A stretch of 44,190 bases of DNA from Candidatus Pacearchaeota archaeon (lineage in GTDB: Archaea > Nanoarchaeota > Nanoarchaeia > Pacearchaeales > GW2011-AR1), in assembly GCA_023228245.1 (NCBI GenBank), contig JALOBN010000017.1:1-44190 (forward strand), read 5' to 3'. This document shows, in pieces, positions 23,781 through 31,176 of the stretch. The translations under genes and the position numbers were made by a program. Every line of letters starts with the position of its first letter. Position 1 is the first letter of the stretch. Under the pieces are notes generated by a model that saw only the letters and a program-made list of their open reading frames with translations, searched no databases and was not told the origin of the DNA.

Positions 23781-24416
23781 TTATGAAGCAAGAATGTCGC
23801 CACCTTCGACGGCATCCTTGAAGAAGTTTTCGCAGGGAAAGGGATTACCAATACTGAGGATACGCTTAGCCCAGGTGCCAGCACGCTCATAGCTGAGGTT
23901 GTCTACACCACTAGCCTCATCAGCAACGAATAGAGTCCTGGGCGTACCATCTTGGGGCACTTGGATGCCACAGCACTCAGGGAAGTTGCAGTGATGACCC
24001 AGCATCCCCTCGCCTTTGGCTGCTACTCTACCGATGATGTAGGACGTGGCGCACACTCGGCCATCAATCACTCTACGAATGTGCATATGATTGATAAGTA
24101 GAGGCCCGCCATGATCTGAGTCTAGTGGGTAGGCAGCATTTTGTATGAACCGCCGTATCTCGCCCCACATCACCCCTTCCAACTGCTGATGGTCTACGCT
24201 AGTTGTTACGATACGGCAGGGGTGTCGTGTTAGGAAGAAGACAGGTACAATCAAACCTGCAATAAAGTCCTTGCCTAATTCATTACCGGCGACTACGACT
24301 GTCTCATCGTTGTTCCATACTGAGTCAATAATCTCAATCTGCTTATTGTATAACTTGATGTTGGGCCAGTAGTGGTGGATCAGTATTAACGGGTCAAGCC
24401 TCGATAGCCTAATCAT
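23781..24416 (-). CDS. Terminase large subunit, ATPase half (separate gene)
   Basis: The 211-residue protein has a Q-motif-like LYNKQIEIIDSV, a Walker A-type VVVAGNELGKDF (K49, with Asp50 where Ser/Thr is usual), Walker B TLFVADEAS (D166-E167) and the coupling segment ILSIGNPFPCENFF (187-199). It ends at GGDILAS, just where the nuclease domain should begin. The nuclease domain is encoded separately at 21687-22676 after four small genes. Full-length large terminases are about 450-600 residues; the two halves sum to 540. The ATPase drives DNA translocation into the head. Confidence 0.85.
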   Translation of the reverse strand: MIRLSRLDPLILIHHYWPNIKLYNKQIEIIDSVWNNDETVVVAGNELGKDFIAGLIVPVFFLTRHPCRIVTTSVDHQQLEGVMWGEIRRFIQNAAYPLDSDHGGPLLINHMHIRRVIDGRVCATSYIIGRVAAKGEGMLGHHCNFPECCGIQVPQDGTPRTLFVADEASGVDNLSYERAGTWAKRILSIGNPFPCENFFKDAVEGGDILAS

Positions 24417-24424
24417 CTACAGCA

Positions 24425-24775
24425 TTACTCCTTGACAATCTTGGGCTCCTCTAATTCTACCGGTTCCTTAGATACCAAGCCTAACCGTCTGCTCTCAGCC
24501 AGCCTGGCAGTCTGTCGATTACGGATCTGACAGGCTAAGCAAGGTTTCTTGACCTTAGCTCGACATATAGCACACCACTCATAAGCTGCCTTTTCGTAAG
24601 GAAACCGAATACGATTAGGGTCTAAGGTTCTGCATAGAGGATGACATCCCTTGTAGATACTGCTAACGACAGTGTGGGCAATGTCTAGTTCTCTGGCAAT
24701 TGCTCGAAATGATTCTCCCCTGCCAACTGCCTCTTTGATTTTATTGAACGTCTCTTGGTTGATTGGCGAGGTCAT
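24425..24775 (-). CDS. HTH and zinc-knuckle DNA-binding protein
   Basis: The protein has 116 residues. A resolvase-like helix-turn-helix is at about 8-42 (IKEAVGRGESFRAIARELDI and AHTVVSSIYKG). A Cys cluster follows (CAICRAKVKKPCLACQIRNR, about 68-87), the CxxC pair needed for a zinc site. It overlaps the end of the small terminase gene by 35 nt and stops 8 nt before the ATPase gene. It may help recognise the packaging site or control late genes. Confidence 0.65.
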   Translation of the reverse strand: MTSPINQETFNKIKEAVGRGESFRAIARELDIAHTVVSSIYKGCHPLCRTLDPNRIRFPYEKAAYEWCAICRAKVKKPCLACQIRNRQTARLAESRRLGLVSKEPVELEEPKIVKE

Positions 24776-25445
24776 TGGAGTCTTCTTCTACTACTGGGCT
24801 AGTTAATTCAGCTTCGATCTCGTCTGGTGGCCTGTCTTCCTTGGCTAACTTGTTGAAGTCCAAGCCAGGAGCAATTGTCACATCATGCTTATCTGGAGCA
24901 TAGAGGCCCATGTGCTTAAGAGCCATGTTGATAGCTTCTGCCTTGGGAACTAGACGCAACTTAGTGCGAACAACCTCGTTGCCTTCTTGGTCATAGCTAA
25001 CTGTCTGCTCGATACCGTCAATGGTGTTCTGCGCGCGCTTATCCAAGCGATGCACGTCAGTAATGATGCGCCCATTCTCATCACAAAAGTCACTAGCACT
25101 GCGGGTAGCACAGTAATACAATTGTAGCAAGATTTCCTCGCGAGTGAGTTGGCACTTTGCCAAATCCTCTTTCTGAAACTGCTTTACCACGCGAATAATA
25201 TCGGGCTTTTTAAGCAGTTGACAACCCTTCACACTCGCTGTTTTCTTGCTATATCCTGCTGCAATTGCAGCTCTTGTAGCATCAAAGTCAACCAAGTACT
25301 CCGCAACAAACATCATCGCCTTATCAGTCAACCCATCCTCACCCCTGACAGGAACATGCTTCACCTTCTTCTCAATCTCACTTTGATCAACCTTGACAAT
25401 CTTCCTAGTTGCATTCGCATCACTCCTCTTTTTTCTTGGCTTCAT
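24741..25445 (-). CDS. terS: Terminase small subunit
   Basis: This 234-residue protein contains the Terminase_2/XtmA-type N-terminal domain: LTDKAMMFVAEYLVDFDATR followed by AAIAAGYSKKTASVKGCQLL. The helix-turn-helix binds the packaging site. A central helical oligomerisation region (REEILLQLYYCATRSASDF) and an acidic C-terminal tail follow. It precedes the large-subunit genes, the usual order. The N-terminus is very basic (MKPRKKRSDANATRK). Small terminase forms a ring and feeds DNA to the ATPase. Confidence 0.85.
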   Translation of the reverse strand: MKPRKKRSDANATRKIVKVDQSEIEKKVKHVPVRGEDGLTDKAMMFVAEYLVDFDATRAAIAAGYSKKTASVKGCQLLKKPDIIRVVKQFQKEDLAKCQLTREEILLQLYYCATRSASDFCDENGRIITDVHRLDKRAQNTIDGIEQTVSYDQEGNEVVRTKLRLVPKAEAINMALKHMGLYAPDKHDVTIAPGLDFNKLAKEDRPPDEIEAELTSPVVEEDSNDLANQPRDVQ

Positions 25446-25512
25446 TTTCCCTAACCTTCCTTATCCAACCTATACCTATTAGCCTCGCCAACTCAATCCT
25501 AGCTCGTTTTTC

Positions 25513-25749
25513 CTACACCTTAGGATCATATTGAACAGCTTTGTAAGGGACAATTGTTACTTCCATTGTCCAAGGAATAGTAAAGCCTGCTCCAGTCTTC
25601 AAGTCCACCAATAACACCGTATGTGGATCTTTGGCCAAGTCACTCTTAACTACGATACAGACCCCTCCATTAAATAATACCGTGTTGCCATACACAACGT
25701 CTTTCACCATCATCGTATCTTGCGGCTTACTCTCCACTTTCATCTCCAT
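25513..25749 (-). CDS. Small beta-rich hypothetical protein
   Basis: The 78-residue protein looks like a small barrel (VKDVVYGNTVLFNGGVCIVV, HTVLLVDLKTGAGFTIPW, EVTIVPYKAVQYD). ATGs at 25749 and 25743 are both possible; the second has the better SD spacing. The pattern resembles small SH3-like phage proteins but no family is certain. The 25446-25512 gap upstream of terS shows nothing but its ribosome-binding site. Confidence 0.5.
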   Translation of the reverse strand: MEMKVESKPQDTMMVKDVVYGNTVLFNGGVCIVVKSDLAKDPHTVLLVDLKTGAGFTIPWTMEVTIVPYKAVQYDPKV

Positions 25750-25803
25750 TTCTCCAGTACGTTTTCATATTAGTGCTACCAACTAAGTTTTCGCCAGTTC
25801 TGG

Positions 25804-26262
25804 TCAACCCTCTGCCCCAAAGTCATAAGCCCCAATGTCCTGGATCACAATAGGGTAAGCCACTATATCTTTCATCAGAGGAATCAGCCATCTAAGATTG
25901 TACACCACGTTGTCTGGTAAATCATCCACCGAAACCCACAACAGTCTCTCATCTGTCTTTTGCTCAACCAGATAGGGTTTATCCCCTTTGACCTGTAGCA
26001 ACTCCATAAAGAAAAATCTCACACACCAATCACTATGCACCAAGACCACAGCTTCAGTCCAATGCTGCGGTACAGTGTCAAGATTGGCTTCTTCTAGACA
26101 TTCCCTAATCATTGCCGTCAGCGGAGTTTCGCCTTCTTCAACATGACCGCCAATTCCATTTAACCTTCCCGCCTGCCACTTCGGTCGCTTCTTCTCTATC
26201 AACAGCACCTGACTGCCCCTAAACACAAAACCAACAACATATGATTTGCATGATTTAGACAC
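25804..26262 (-). CDS. NUDIX hydrolase
   Basis: The 152-residue protein carries the Nudix box at 39-61: G39-HVEEG-E45-TPLTAMI-R53-E54-CLE-E58-ANL, matching GX5EX7REUXEEXGU with Asn in place of the final Gly. The start is GTG at 26262 after AAAGGGGAG. It hydrolyses a nucleoside diphosphate linked to some moiety X, for example oxidised dNTP, ADP-ribose or an NAD-type cofactor. ADP-ribose or NAD turnover would be interesting given the ART domains in this phage, but substrate cannot be told from sequence. Confidence 0.85.
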   Translation of the reverse strand: MSKSCKSYVVGFVFRGSQVLLIEKKRPKWQAGRLNGIGGHVEEGETPLTAMIRECLEEANLDTVPQHWTEAVVLVHSDWCVRFFFMELLQVKGDKPYLVEQKTDERLLWVSVDDLPDNVVYNLRWLIPLMKDIVAYPIVIQDIGAYDFGAEG

Positions 26263-26278
26263 TTCGCTCCCCTTTGTT

Positions 26279-26518
26279 TTAATCTCCGTCGCTAACCTCT
26301 AGCGCCTTGTTGACGGCCTGCACAAAGCCGTCCCTTTTACTGCGCGCCTCTTCCATATCACGGCAAGCACAGTTGATAACCTGTGGCACCGTATCCACTC
26401 CATGGCTGAAGTAGAAACACCGAATTCTAACTTCTGGACCATTAGGACAGTCAGTAGCTGACGCCTCCAATACCATGGTTGGATTGACCCAATTCCCATT
26501 AGGCATTTGCACTAGCAT
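26279..26518 (-). CDS. Small hypothetical protein
   Basis: The 79-residue protein begins MLVQMPNGNWVNPTMVLEAS and has a beta-beta-alpha look: GPEVRIRCFYFSHGVDTVPQ then CRDMEEARSKRDGFVQAVNK. AAGGA lies 8 nt before the ATG. Many phage genomes have such 70-80 residue proteins of no known role, reminiscent of short dsDNA mimic or PH-like folds. Not recognised. Confidence 0.5.
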   Translation of the reverse strand: MLVQMPNGNWVNPTMVLEASATDCPNGPEVRIRCFYFSHGVDTVPQVINCACRDMEEARSKRDGFVQAVNKALEVSDGD

Positions 26519-26546
26519 ATCATCTATCCTTAATAATTAGCCACTA

Positions 26547-26797
26547 TCAAACTGCTTCTAGCTCCTGCTGCAACTTCTTCAGCCTACCTTCCAGCATGCC
26601 CCGAATAAACTCCTTAATCTCCTCTGATCCGTTGGGATATCCTCGCAACATGTCTGCCACATACATCCCCCCATACACAAATGACTGTCTTGCTTATCCA
26701 AGTCTCTAAGGCTCCACTCGGTCTTCAATATGAAGGATGAAATCTCCTCGGCCTTATCCAACCTACCCTTCATCGCAGCCATTTCTTCTTGATTCAT
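26547..26797 (-). CDS. Small helical protein whose frame is broken at a G6 run
   Basis: Frame from the ATG at 26797 reads MNQEEMAAMKGRLDKAEEIS and gives 72 residues to a stop at 26579, but its end (TCCEDIPTDQRRLRSLFGAC) looks out of frame. In the -1 frame, just after the G6 run at 26667-26672, sequence reads MYVADMLRGYPNGSEEIKEF and ends LKKLQQELEAV at 26547, a sensible helix. The run in zero frame is G-GGG-GGA, a canonical X_XXY_YYZ slippery site. Either ribosomes shift -1, or one G is missing. The joined product has 83 residues. Confidence 0.55.
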
Positions 26798-27198
26798 ACC
26801 TTCGCTCCCTCATCCTTAAATGCCAATGCCTTGTATTTAGCTACCTCTTCTGCAGTTAGTCCTCTACCCAAAGCAATATCTACTTCTCTCCATTCATCAT
26901 CGCTCAATCCCTTCTTCCATGAATCCCATCTGCGATACCAAACCCAGTATTCTTCCGTAGGTTTTCCCTCACTATCTAAGGGAACGCTTACTCCAACCCT
27001 AGGTAACTCCCCGACTGCCTCTTTTTGCTGCTCTCGTACCTTGGTCATATCTGCATCAATCGCTGCCCAATGCTTCTCCTCTATTCTACCATCGCACATG
27101 TCATGGTTCATACGCCATAAGTATGCTCCACACATGTCAATAAGGAAGTATAGTTCAACCTCATTCAACTCAGACGCTAGCTTATCTTTCACTGCCAT
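26794..27198 (-). CDS. Hypothetical protein
   Basis: The 134-residue acidic helical protein (MAVKDKLASELNEVELYFLI, IEEKHWAAIDADMTKVREQQ) ends overlapping the next start by 4 nt. The central EYWVWYRRWDSWKKGLSDDE is Trp-rich. AGGAG lies 6 nt before the ATG. No family recognised; gene context is the small-gene block upstream of terS. Confidence 0.5.
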   Translation of the reverse strand: MAVKDKLASELNEVELYFLIDMCGAYLWRMNHDMCDGRIEEKHWAAIDADMTKVREQQKEAVGELPRVGVSVPLDSEGKPTEEYWVWYRRWDSWKKGLSDDEWREVDIALGRGLTAEEVAKYKALAFKDEGAKV

Positions 27199-27207
27199 TG
27201 CCTGCTC

Positions 27208-27621
27208 CTAAAATGGTATTTCATCCTCACCATTCTTACCTTGTAGCTCCCACCCCTGCCTATCAGAATCCTCGTAACTCATCAACTTCAAATTATTGGG
27301 ATCGTCATTTGTACAATCCTCATCCACATGGTCAATCACAAATCCCTCTGGCACAACCTGTCGATGATGCCACATCCACACCAACTTATTCAGATAGATC
27401 GTTCTGGCCCGCCCCTTACCTGTCGTCCCCAATCGAATGTTAACCTTATTACGTCTTGCCTCACCATGAGGCGTGATAACCAATGAAACATACTTACTCT
27501 TACCAAAATGCCACTTCTTTAATTCCTTGCCGTCAGCAGTAAACACTAGGACCGCAAGATTCATCATCCTCAGAATCTCTTCATCTCCAATCTCTGGCGT
27601 ATGATTCCTAGCATAAGTCAT
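27208..27621 (-). CDS. HNH endonuclease (HNH_3-like)
   Basis: In this 137-residue protein the C-terminal half has the classic layout of phage HNH_3 nucleases: RTIYLNKLVWMWHHRQVVPE, then FVIDHVDEDCTNDDPNNLKL with the DH...N...NL pattern. The N-terminal part is beta-rich and basic and may bind DNA. Free-standing HNH genes of this type are usually mobile homing nucleases in phages. It is in line with neighbours and no gene nearby is visibly interrupted by it. Confidence 0.75.
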   Translation of the reverse strand: MTYARNHTPEIGDEEILRMMNLAVLVFTADGKELKKWHFGKSKYVSLVITPHGEARRNKVNIRLGTTGKGRARTIYLNKLVWMWHHRQVVPEGFVIDHVDEDCTNDDPNNLKLMSYEDSDRQGWELQGKNGEDEIPF

Positions 27622-27629
27622 CTCAACCC

Positions 27630-27875
27630 TCAGTCCTCTTCCTCATCGTCATCTTCGTCGGTATCAACTAGACTTGTTGCACCACCAGGGCTACCTCCAC
27701 TATAAGCAATAATAACCCCAGCAGCGATCCAAACCACTGTAGAAAACATCGTTGCTAAGGCTAAGGCATTGCCATCACCAAACCTATTTGGCTGTTCCCA
27801 ATAATACACAACCACTGCAGCTACCGGTATTGAAGCCCCCATCAAACAAATCAACACTCCTAAAGCTTCTCGCAT
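27630..27875 (-). CDS. Two-helix membrane protein with acidic tail
   Basis: The ATG at 27875 (MREALGVLICLMGASIPVAA) has AGGGGG 7 nt upstream and gives 81 residues. Two membrane helices (LGVLICLMGASIPVAAVVVY and LATMFSTVVWIAAGVIIAYS) are joined by a short polar loop, followed by a strongly acidic end (TDEDDDEEED). Class II holins have two helices and a charged tail, usually basic, so this is only a weak holin candidate. Position far from the other lysis-like genes also argues against it. Confidence 0.55.
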   Translation of the reverse strand: MREALGVLICLMGASIPVAAVVVYYWEQPNRFGDGNALALATMFSTVVWIAAGVIIAYSGGSPGGATSLVDTDEDDDEEED

Positions 27876-27898
27876 TCTAATCCCCCTTCTACAGATGG

Positions 27899-28180
27899 TT
27901 AAGGACAGTGAGGACCATATCTCCAACTAGCAGAATTGATTTTGTTTCGCCGATACTCAGCCAATAGCTGAGCCTCCCAAGCTTTATTCTGTTCCCACAA
28001 GGCTGCATTTTCCGTATAGAGTTGTTGAATCAGCCCTTCTTGACTGGCAACCTTCTCCTGAAGGTCAGTAATGGCTTTATTAAACCCATCTTGACTCCTT
28101 TGAACTTCCCATCCAACACATAGTACCAAACAACACCAAGATAATGCAAATATGCTAACAAGAACTAAGTAGAATTTCAT
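27899..28180 (-). CDS. Membrane-anchored coiled-coil protein
   Basis: The 93-residue protein has an N-terminal hydrophobic helix (YLVLVSIFALSWCCLVLCVG) and a coiled coil (AITDLQEKVASQEGLIQQLY, ALWEQNKAWEAQLLAEYRRN). The ATG overlaps the stop of the zinc-knuckle gene in ATGA. Layout resembles the two coiled-coil membrane genes inside the split terminase. Rz-type spanin is an option but there is no lysis cassette here. Confidence 0.55.
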   Translation of the reverse strand: MKFYLVLVSIFALSWCCLVLCVGWEVQRSQDGFNKAITDLQEKVASQEGLIQQLYTENAALWEQNKAWEAQLLAEYRRNKINSASWRYGPHCP

Positions 28181-28446
28181 TTATTGGCCCCTTCATTGTT
28201 GTGTTGATGAGTTAATAGCAAGTCCAGCACAACCCAATGCTGACATCTAGGGCAAGATTCAGCCGCCTTACATACCCTAATTGTCAATCCCTCTTCTTCC
28301 ATCTTCTTACAATAGTCCAAAGAATCCTTGGCTATCATATTTTCAAATTCATACCCACACCATCCACATTTACTCCATTCAATTTCAGTGTGTTGCACTT
28401 GCCTATCATTCAGCAACCACCCAAACAAATACCAAAATACCCACAT
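28177..28446 (-). CDS. Zinc-ribbon protein with N-terminal hydrophobic segment
   Basis: The ATG at 28446 (MWVFWYLFGWLLNDRQVQHT) is 10 nt after AGGAG; 89 residues. Two knuckles, CGWCGYEF and CPRCQHW, form a treble-clef or ribbon zinc site. The start is Trp/Phe-rich and may touch the membrane. Unknown role. Confidence 0.5.
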   Translation of the reverse strand: MWVFWYLFGWLLNDRQVQHTEIEWSKCGWCGYEFENMIAKDSLDYCKKMEEEGLTIRVCKAAESCPRCQHWVVLDLLLTHQHNNEGANK

Positions 28447-28448
28447 TA

Positions 28449-28682
28449 TCACGTCTCCTGTTTTGTCTTGCGCCTTTGGTCATGTTCAGCTTGCCGTAGC
28501 CTAGCCTGCTTCGCTGCCTCCAATAACTGCTTGGCCGCTTCCTCAGCTTCTTCTGGAAACATAGAGCCCAACATGACATGACTGGCATCCACCATGATGT
28601 TTATAGGGCGACTATCACAAGGTTTCCTTACGTAGATTCTGCCTCTATCACCTAAATCAAATACCTTATGATCCATCATCAC
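28449..28682 (-). CDS. Small hypothetical protein
   Basis: The 77-residue protein has a beta hairpin at the N-terminus (KVFDLGDRGRIYVRKPCDSR, NIMVDASHVML) and a basic amphipathic helix at the end (EEAEEAAKQLLEAAKQARLR). The start overlaps the preceding stop by 4 nt. Not recognised. Confidence 0.5.
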   Translation of the reverse strand: MMMDHKVFDLGDRGRIYVRKPCDSRPINIMVDASHVMLGSMFPEEAEEAAKQLLEAAKQARLRQAEHDQRRKTKQET

Positions 28683-29116
28683 TCTACCTCCTGCTCTACC
28701 TTGCTGTGCTTGCTACTGTACCTTCGGCCAACTCTTCCCTTTGTCTGATTTACATAGTACCTATGATGATTTTTCCTACACACTGAACATGTCTTATATG
28801 GCGATTCAGCAGGAAGAATTCTACCACACTTAAGACAACCGCCTCTTTCTACCCGTCTTTTCAGCCTGCGTTTCTGCTTGCTCCACTTGCACTGATTAAC
28901 TACTTGGGCAGCCTCGTCTGACTCATCATCTAATTCATCTGGTACAGGCCTGTCATATCCCTCACCTTCACCTAACCAATGCTCACAGAACAGGTCAACT
29001 GCCTTGTCTGCTGCTTCTGCTCCACACTCATCCTCGATCTGCTCAATCAAATCCAAGGCTTCCTCAGAACCATATCTAGTCTGTAAAAGCCCGTCTATCA
29101 AGGACGCTAATCCCAC
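28679..29116 (-). CDS. Hypothetical protein with zinc knuckles
   Basis: The 145-residue protein starts at a GTG at 29116 with AGGGG 8 nt upstream. The N-terminal helical acidic half (ALDLIEQIEDECGAEAADKA) is followed by a basic stretch (KWSKQKRRLKRRVERGG) and two knuckles (CLKCGRI and CSVCRKNHH). The last looks like those in tiny phage nucleic-acid-binding proteins. Role unknown. It is the first gene of the lower-GC block after the GC-rich island. Confidence 0.55.
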   Translation of the reverse strand: MGLASLIDGLLQTRYGSEEALDLIEQIEDECGAEAADKAVDLFCEHWLGEGEGYDRPVPDELDDESDEAAQVVNQCKWSKQKRRLKRRVERGGCLKCGRILPAESPYKTCSVCRKNHHRYYVNQTKGRVGRRYSSKHSKVEQEVE

Positions 29117-29250
29117 GTTAGTCCCCTAAAGTTGTCTTGTTATCACTCTATTTAGCTATCTACCGTCTGATTGGTCTCGTGGACTCATCCTCCTTTCGGC
29201 ATCCGTACACCCTTCCCGCCCGATCTTCCGGGCTGTTCGCGATCACAATG
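29117..29250. other. Gap at the border of the GC-rich island
   Basis: This 134-bp gap holds no convincing gene. GCCCG-GAAGAT-CGGGC forms a 5-bp hairpin, and an AAAGGAGG sequence is followed only by a 10-codon frame. Base composition changes around here, from about 48% GC to its left to about 53-60% GC on its right (few lines counted by hand). Confidence 0.5.
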
Positions 29251-29439
29251 TCACTTCGCTTTCTTCTCCAGGGAATCCGCCAGCGAATCGCGTGCTTCTT
29301 CCCACGACCCGAACGGAGCCACCGGCTCGTAGGTCCACTTCCCGTCGGCTGTCAGCCATTGGCGGTCGCCGTCCAAGCCCACGCGCTCGCACGTCCATGG
29401 GTGTCCGTGGAGCCCGTGGAATTCGTAGTGGTATCGCAT
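29251..29439 (-). CDS. Small hypothetical protein
   Basis: The 62-residue protein (MRYHYEFHGLHGHPWTCERV, TYEPVAPFGSWEEARDSLAD) starts after GAGG and follows the 282-residue coiled-coil gene by 12 nt. It resembles short proteins with a WxxDGKW-type beta turn. Not recognised. It is the last gene of the GC-rich island. Confidence 0.45.
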   Translation of the reverse strand: MRYHYEFHGLHGHPWTCERVGLDGDRQWLTADGKWTYEPVAPFGSWEEARDSLADSLEKKAK

Positions 29440-29451
29440 GATGATCCTCGC

Positions 29452-30300
29452 TTACTTCGGCAGCGTCTCCAGCAGGTCAAACAGAGGGACGCGCCATAAC
29501 AACGCCGGCCAATACCAACTGTCGACGGCAGCGATATCAGCAGTAATCATTTGGCCGTCACAGTAGATTCCAACCAACTTTTCCTCGTCATCCAGCCCTT
29601 CCGGCCGCTTGCCGTCTACGACCCGAATCCACGGCAGACCCTTGGCCTTGAGCAGTCGGTCGATGAGGGCAACAACTTGCTGGCCCCACGGCACGCCGAT
29701 GATTTTGCGTTGGTTAACGCAGTCGCGGAGATGGGCGAGAAAAGCGTTGTCCTCACTCGTCAGCACCGCCGCACTCTCGCACGGATTCTGCTGGGCCTGC
29801 CCGCCTTCGGTTTTGCGCCAGAATCCGTACACTTCCGCCAGCACCCGAACCCACGTCTTCAAGTCGCAGTCAGGCGGGCATTCGGACGTTTCGCGCAGGT
29901 CGGCAAGCCTCGACGTGAGGTCATCGACTTGCCGCTGGAGTGCCTCGCACTGCTTAGTCAGATCATCGCGCTCTTTCCGGTGAGCGTCCCTCTCTTCCTT
30001 CGCTGCCGCCCACAGGCTGCCGTATTGCTGCTCGGCCCGTTCTGCGCGGCGCTCGGCCACTTGGCAGCGTTGGGCCAGGTCGATGAGGGTCTTTGTATGT
30101 TTGCGCAGAACGTAATAGGCATTCCATTGCTTATTCAGCCAAGCTGCACAAGCGTGCTTGAGTACCAAATCAGCCGCTTTAAGTTCCTCGAAGTCCAGCG
30201 GCTTGCTCTCCGCTTCCTGCGTTGCGCCGTTCACAGGACAAGAGTCATTCACCGTGGCCGTATCGTAGATCGTGTAGCCTGGGTTCAGTTCGATGGTCAT
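29452..30300 (-). CDS. Coiled-coil protein with helical C-terminal domain
   Basis: The ATG at 30300 (MTIELNPGYTIYDTATVNDS) has AAAGGA 6 nt upstream, which gives 282 residues. A central coiled coil runs QVAERRAERAEQQYGSLWAA to RQVDDLTSRLADLRETSE. The C-terminus includes LRDCVNQRKIIGVPWGQQVV and YWPALLWRVPLFDLLETLPK. No enzyme motif. It is the largest gene of the GC-rich island; function unknown. Confidence 0.55.
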   Translation of the reverse strand: MTIELNPGYTIYDTATVNDSCPVNGATQEAESKPLDFEELKAADLVLKHACAAWLNKQWNAYYVLRKHTKTLIDLAQRCQVAERRAERAEQQYGSLWAAAKEERDAHRKERDDLTKQCEALQRQVDDLTSRLADLRETSECPPDCDLKTWVRVLAEVYGFWRKTEGGQAQQNPCESAAVLTSEDNAFLAHLRDCVNQRKIIGVPWGQQVVALIDRLLKAKGLPWIRVVDGKRPEGLDDEEKLVGIYCDGQMITADIAAVDSWYWPALLWRVPLFDLLETLPK

Positions 30301-30316
30301 GGGGTTCCTTTCGAGT

Positions 30317-30505
30317 CTACTTGGATTTCTTTTGTCGCGGCCTTCGCGTTTTGGGTTCGACTTTCTCACTGGATAGGCTGACGTCTGGTATCACAAACCC
30401 CCATGGTATGGAGTCAAGTTGCGCTACCACCTCGCCGCGTTTGTTCACGACATCATAGGCGTTCTGCTGGTTCCAGTATCTGCTGAAGTCCATGTGAACC
30501 TTCAT
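30317..30505 (-). CDS. Small hypothetical protein
   Basis: The 62-residue basic protein (MKVHMDFSRYWNQQNAYDVV, then RGEVVAQLDSIPWGFVIP) ends in a Lys/Arg tail (TRRPRQKKSK). GAAAGG lies before the ATG, the SD form typical of this island. Not recognised. Confidence 0.45.
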   Translation of the reverse strand: MKVHMDFSRYWNQQNAYDVVNKRGEVVAQLDSIPWGFVIPDVSLSSEKVEPKTRRPRQKKSK

Positions 30506-30506
30506 G

Positions 30507-30725
30507 CTAGTTTCCTTTCTTCTTCAATGCCTCCAAGCACTTCCGGCACGTCGGCTCTCGTAGGGCAAACTGGCTGGGGATCGTTATGGCATCGTTGCAT
30601 CCGGTCTCAACACGATACACTTCAGCGCCTCTTGGTCGGCGGTTGCCTTTGACGGCACACCACCCAACAACCATCTTCTGGGTTGCGTCAGACAGGAAAT
30701 GCCATTTTACGCACCAGACTTTCAT
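30507..30725 (-). CDS. Small Cys-containing protein
   Basis: The 72-residue protein starts MKVWCVKWHFLSDATQKMVV and ends REPTCRKCLEALKKK. With the early Cys and His residues, the CRKC knuckle may form a zinc site (C5/H9 with CxxC). GAAAGGG lies before the ATG. Similar short proteins with a terminal TCxxCL are common in environmental phages. Role unknown. Confidence 0.5.
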   Translation of the reverse strand: MKVWCVKWHFLSDATQKMVVGWCAVKGNRRPRGAEVYRVETGCNDAITIPSQFALREPTCRKCLEALKKKGN

Positions 30726-30767
30726 AGATTCCCTTTCATTCAGCGGGGCGTGCCGGCGCGACTCGGC

Positions 30768-31133
30768 TTACACTGTCAATCGCTCCCGCTGATACGCCGT
30801 CAGTCCATATTGGATCACGCTTTCAAGAGTTGCTCCGACGGTCAACGTGTTCCCGGCTTGGCAATCCCAACCTGTGTAGTCGCATTCTCCAGAAGCAGCA
30901 AGGAAACGACCGTCAGCCAGACGAAACAGACCAATCCAGTCGGCGTCGTCGTTCTCGCCGTTTACCGCAGCAATGATTTCTACTACATCGGCCCGAGTGC
31001 ATCGTGCGGTGTCGGTGCCGTCGTACGCCGACACATCTTGCGTGCAGTTCCCACCGCTTCCCTCGCCGAACACTTCTTCCCAGCCGTAGTCGGTCAGTAA
31101 CTGCTCCAGTGTGATTTCTTTACGGTAATCCAT
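30768..31133 (-). CDS. Hypothetical protein
   Basis: The 121-residue acidic protein has a LEQLLTDYGWEEVFGEGSGG start, then RADVVEIIAAVNGENDDADW and GLFRLADGRFLAASGECDYT followed by GWDCQAG. This layout, helix then two-strand DGRFLA-x-ASCDYTGWDC, recalls small phage proteins of unknown function seen next to methyltransferase or replication genes. No active site seen. Confidence 0.5.
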   Translation of the reverse strand: MDYRKEITLEQLLTDYGWEEVFGEGSGGNCTQDVSAYDGTDTARCTRADVVEIIAAVNGENDDADWIGLFRLADGRFLAASGECDYTGWDCQAGNTLTVGATLESVIQYGLTAYQRERLTV

Positions 31134-31176
31134 CGTTATCTCATCGTGTTAAGTTCAGTTCTCGCGGCCATCTTCA

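Noticed and set aside
21687..24416. Group I or II intron, or intein, explaining the split terminase
   Set aside because: The gap is filled with translated small genes with SDs; no homing nuclease, intron core or intein splice motif was seen. RNA evidence would be needed to exclude it fully.
27630..27875. Holin call for the two-helix membrane protein
   Set aside because: The tail is acidic rather than basic and the gene is far from the lysis-like region; left as a membrane protein of unknown role.
29160..29240. 28-codon GTG frame in the gap before the 62-residue gene's downstream neighbour
   Set aside because: No SD at a good distance and no protein-like pattern.
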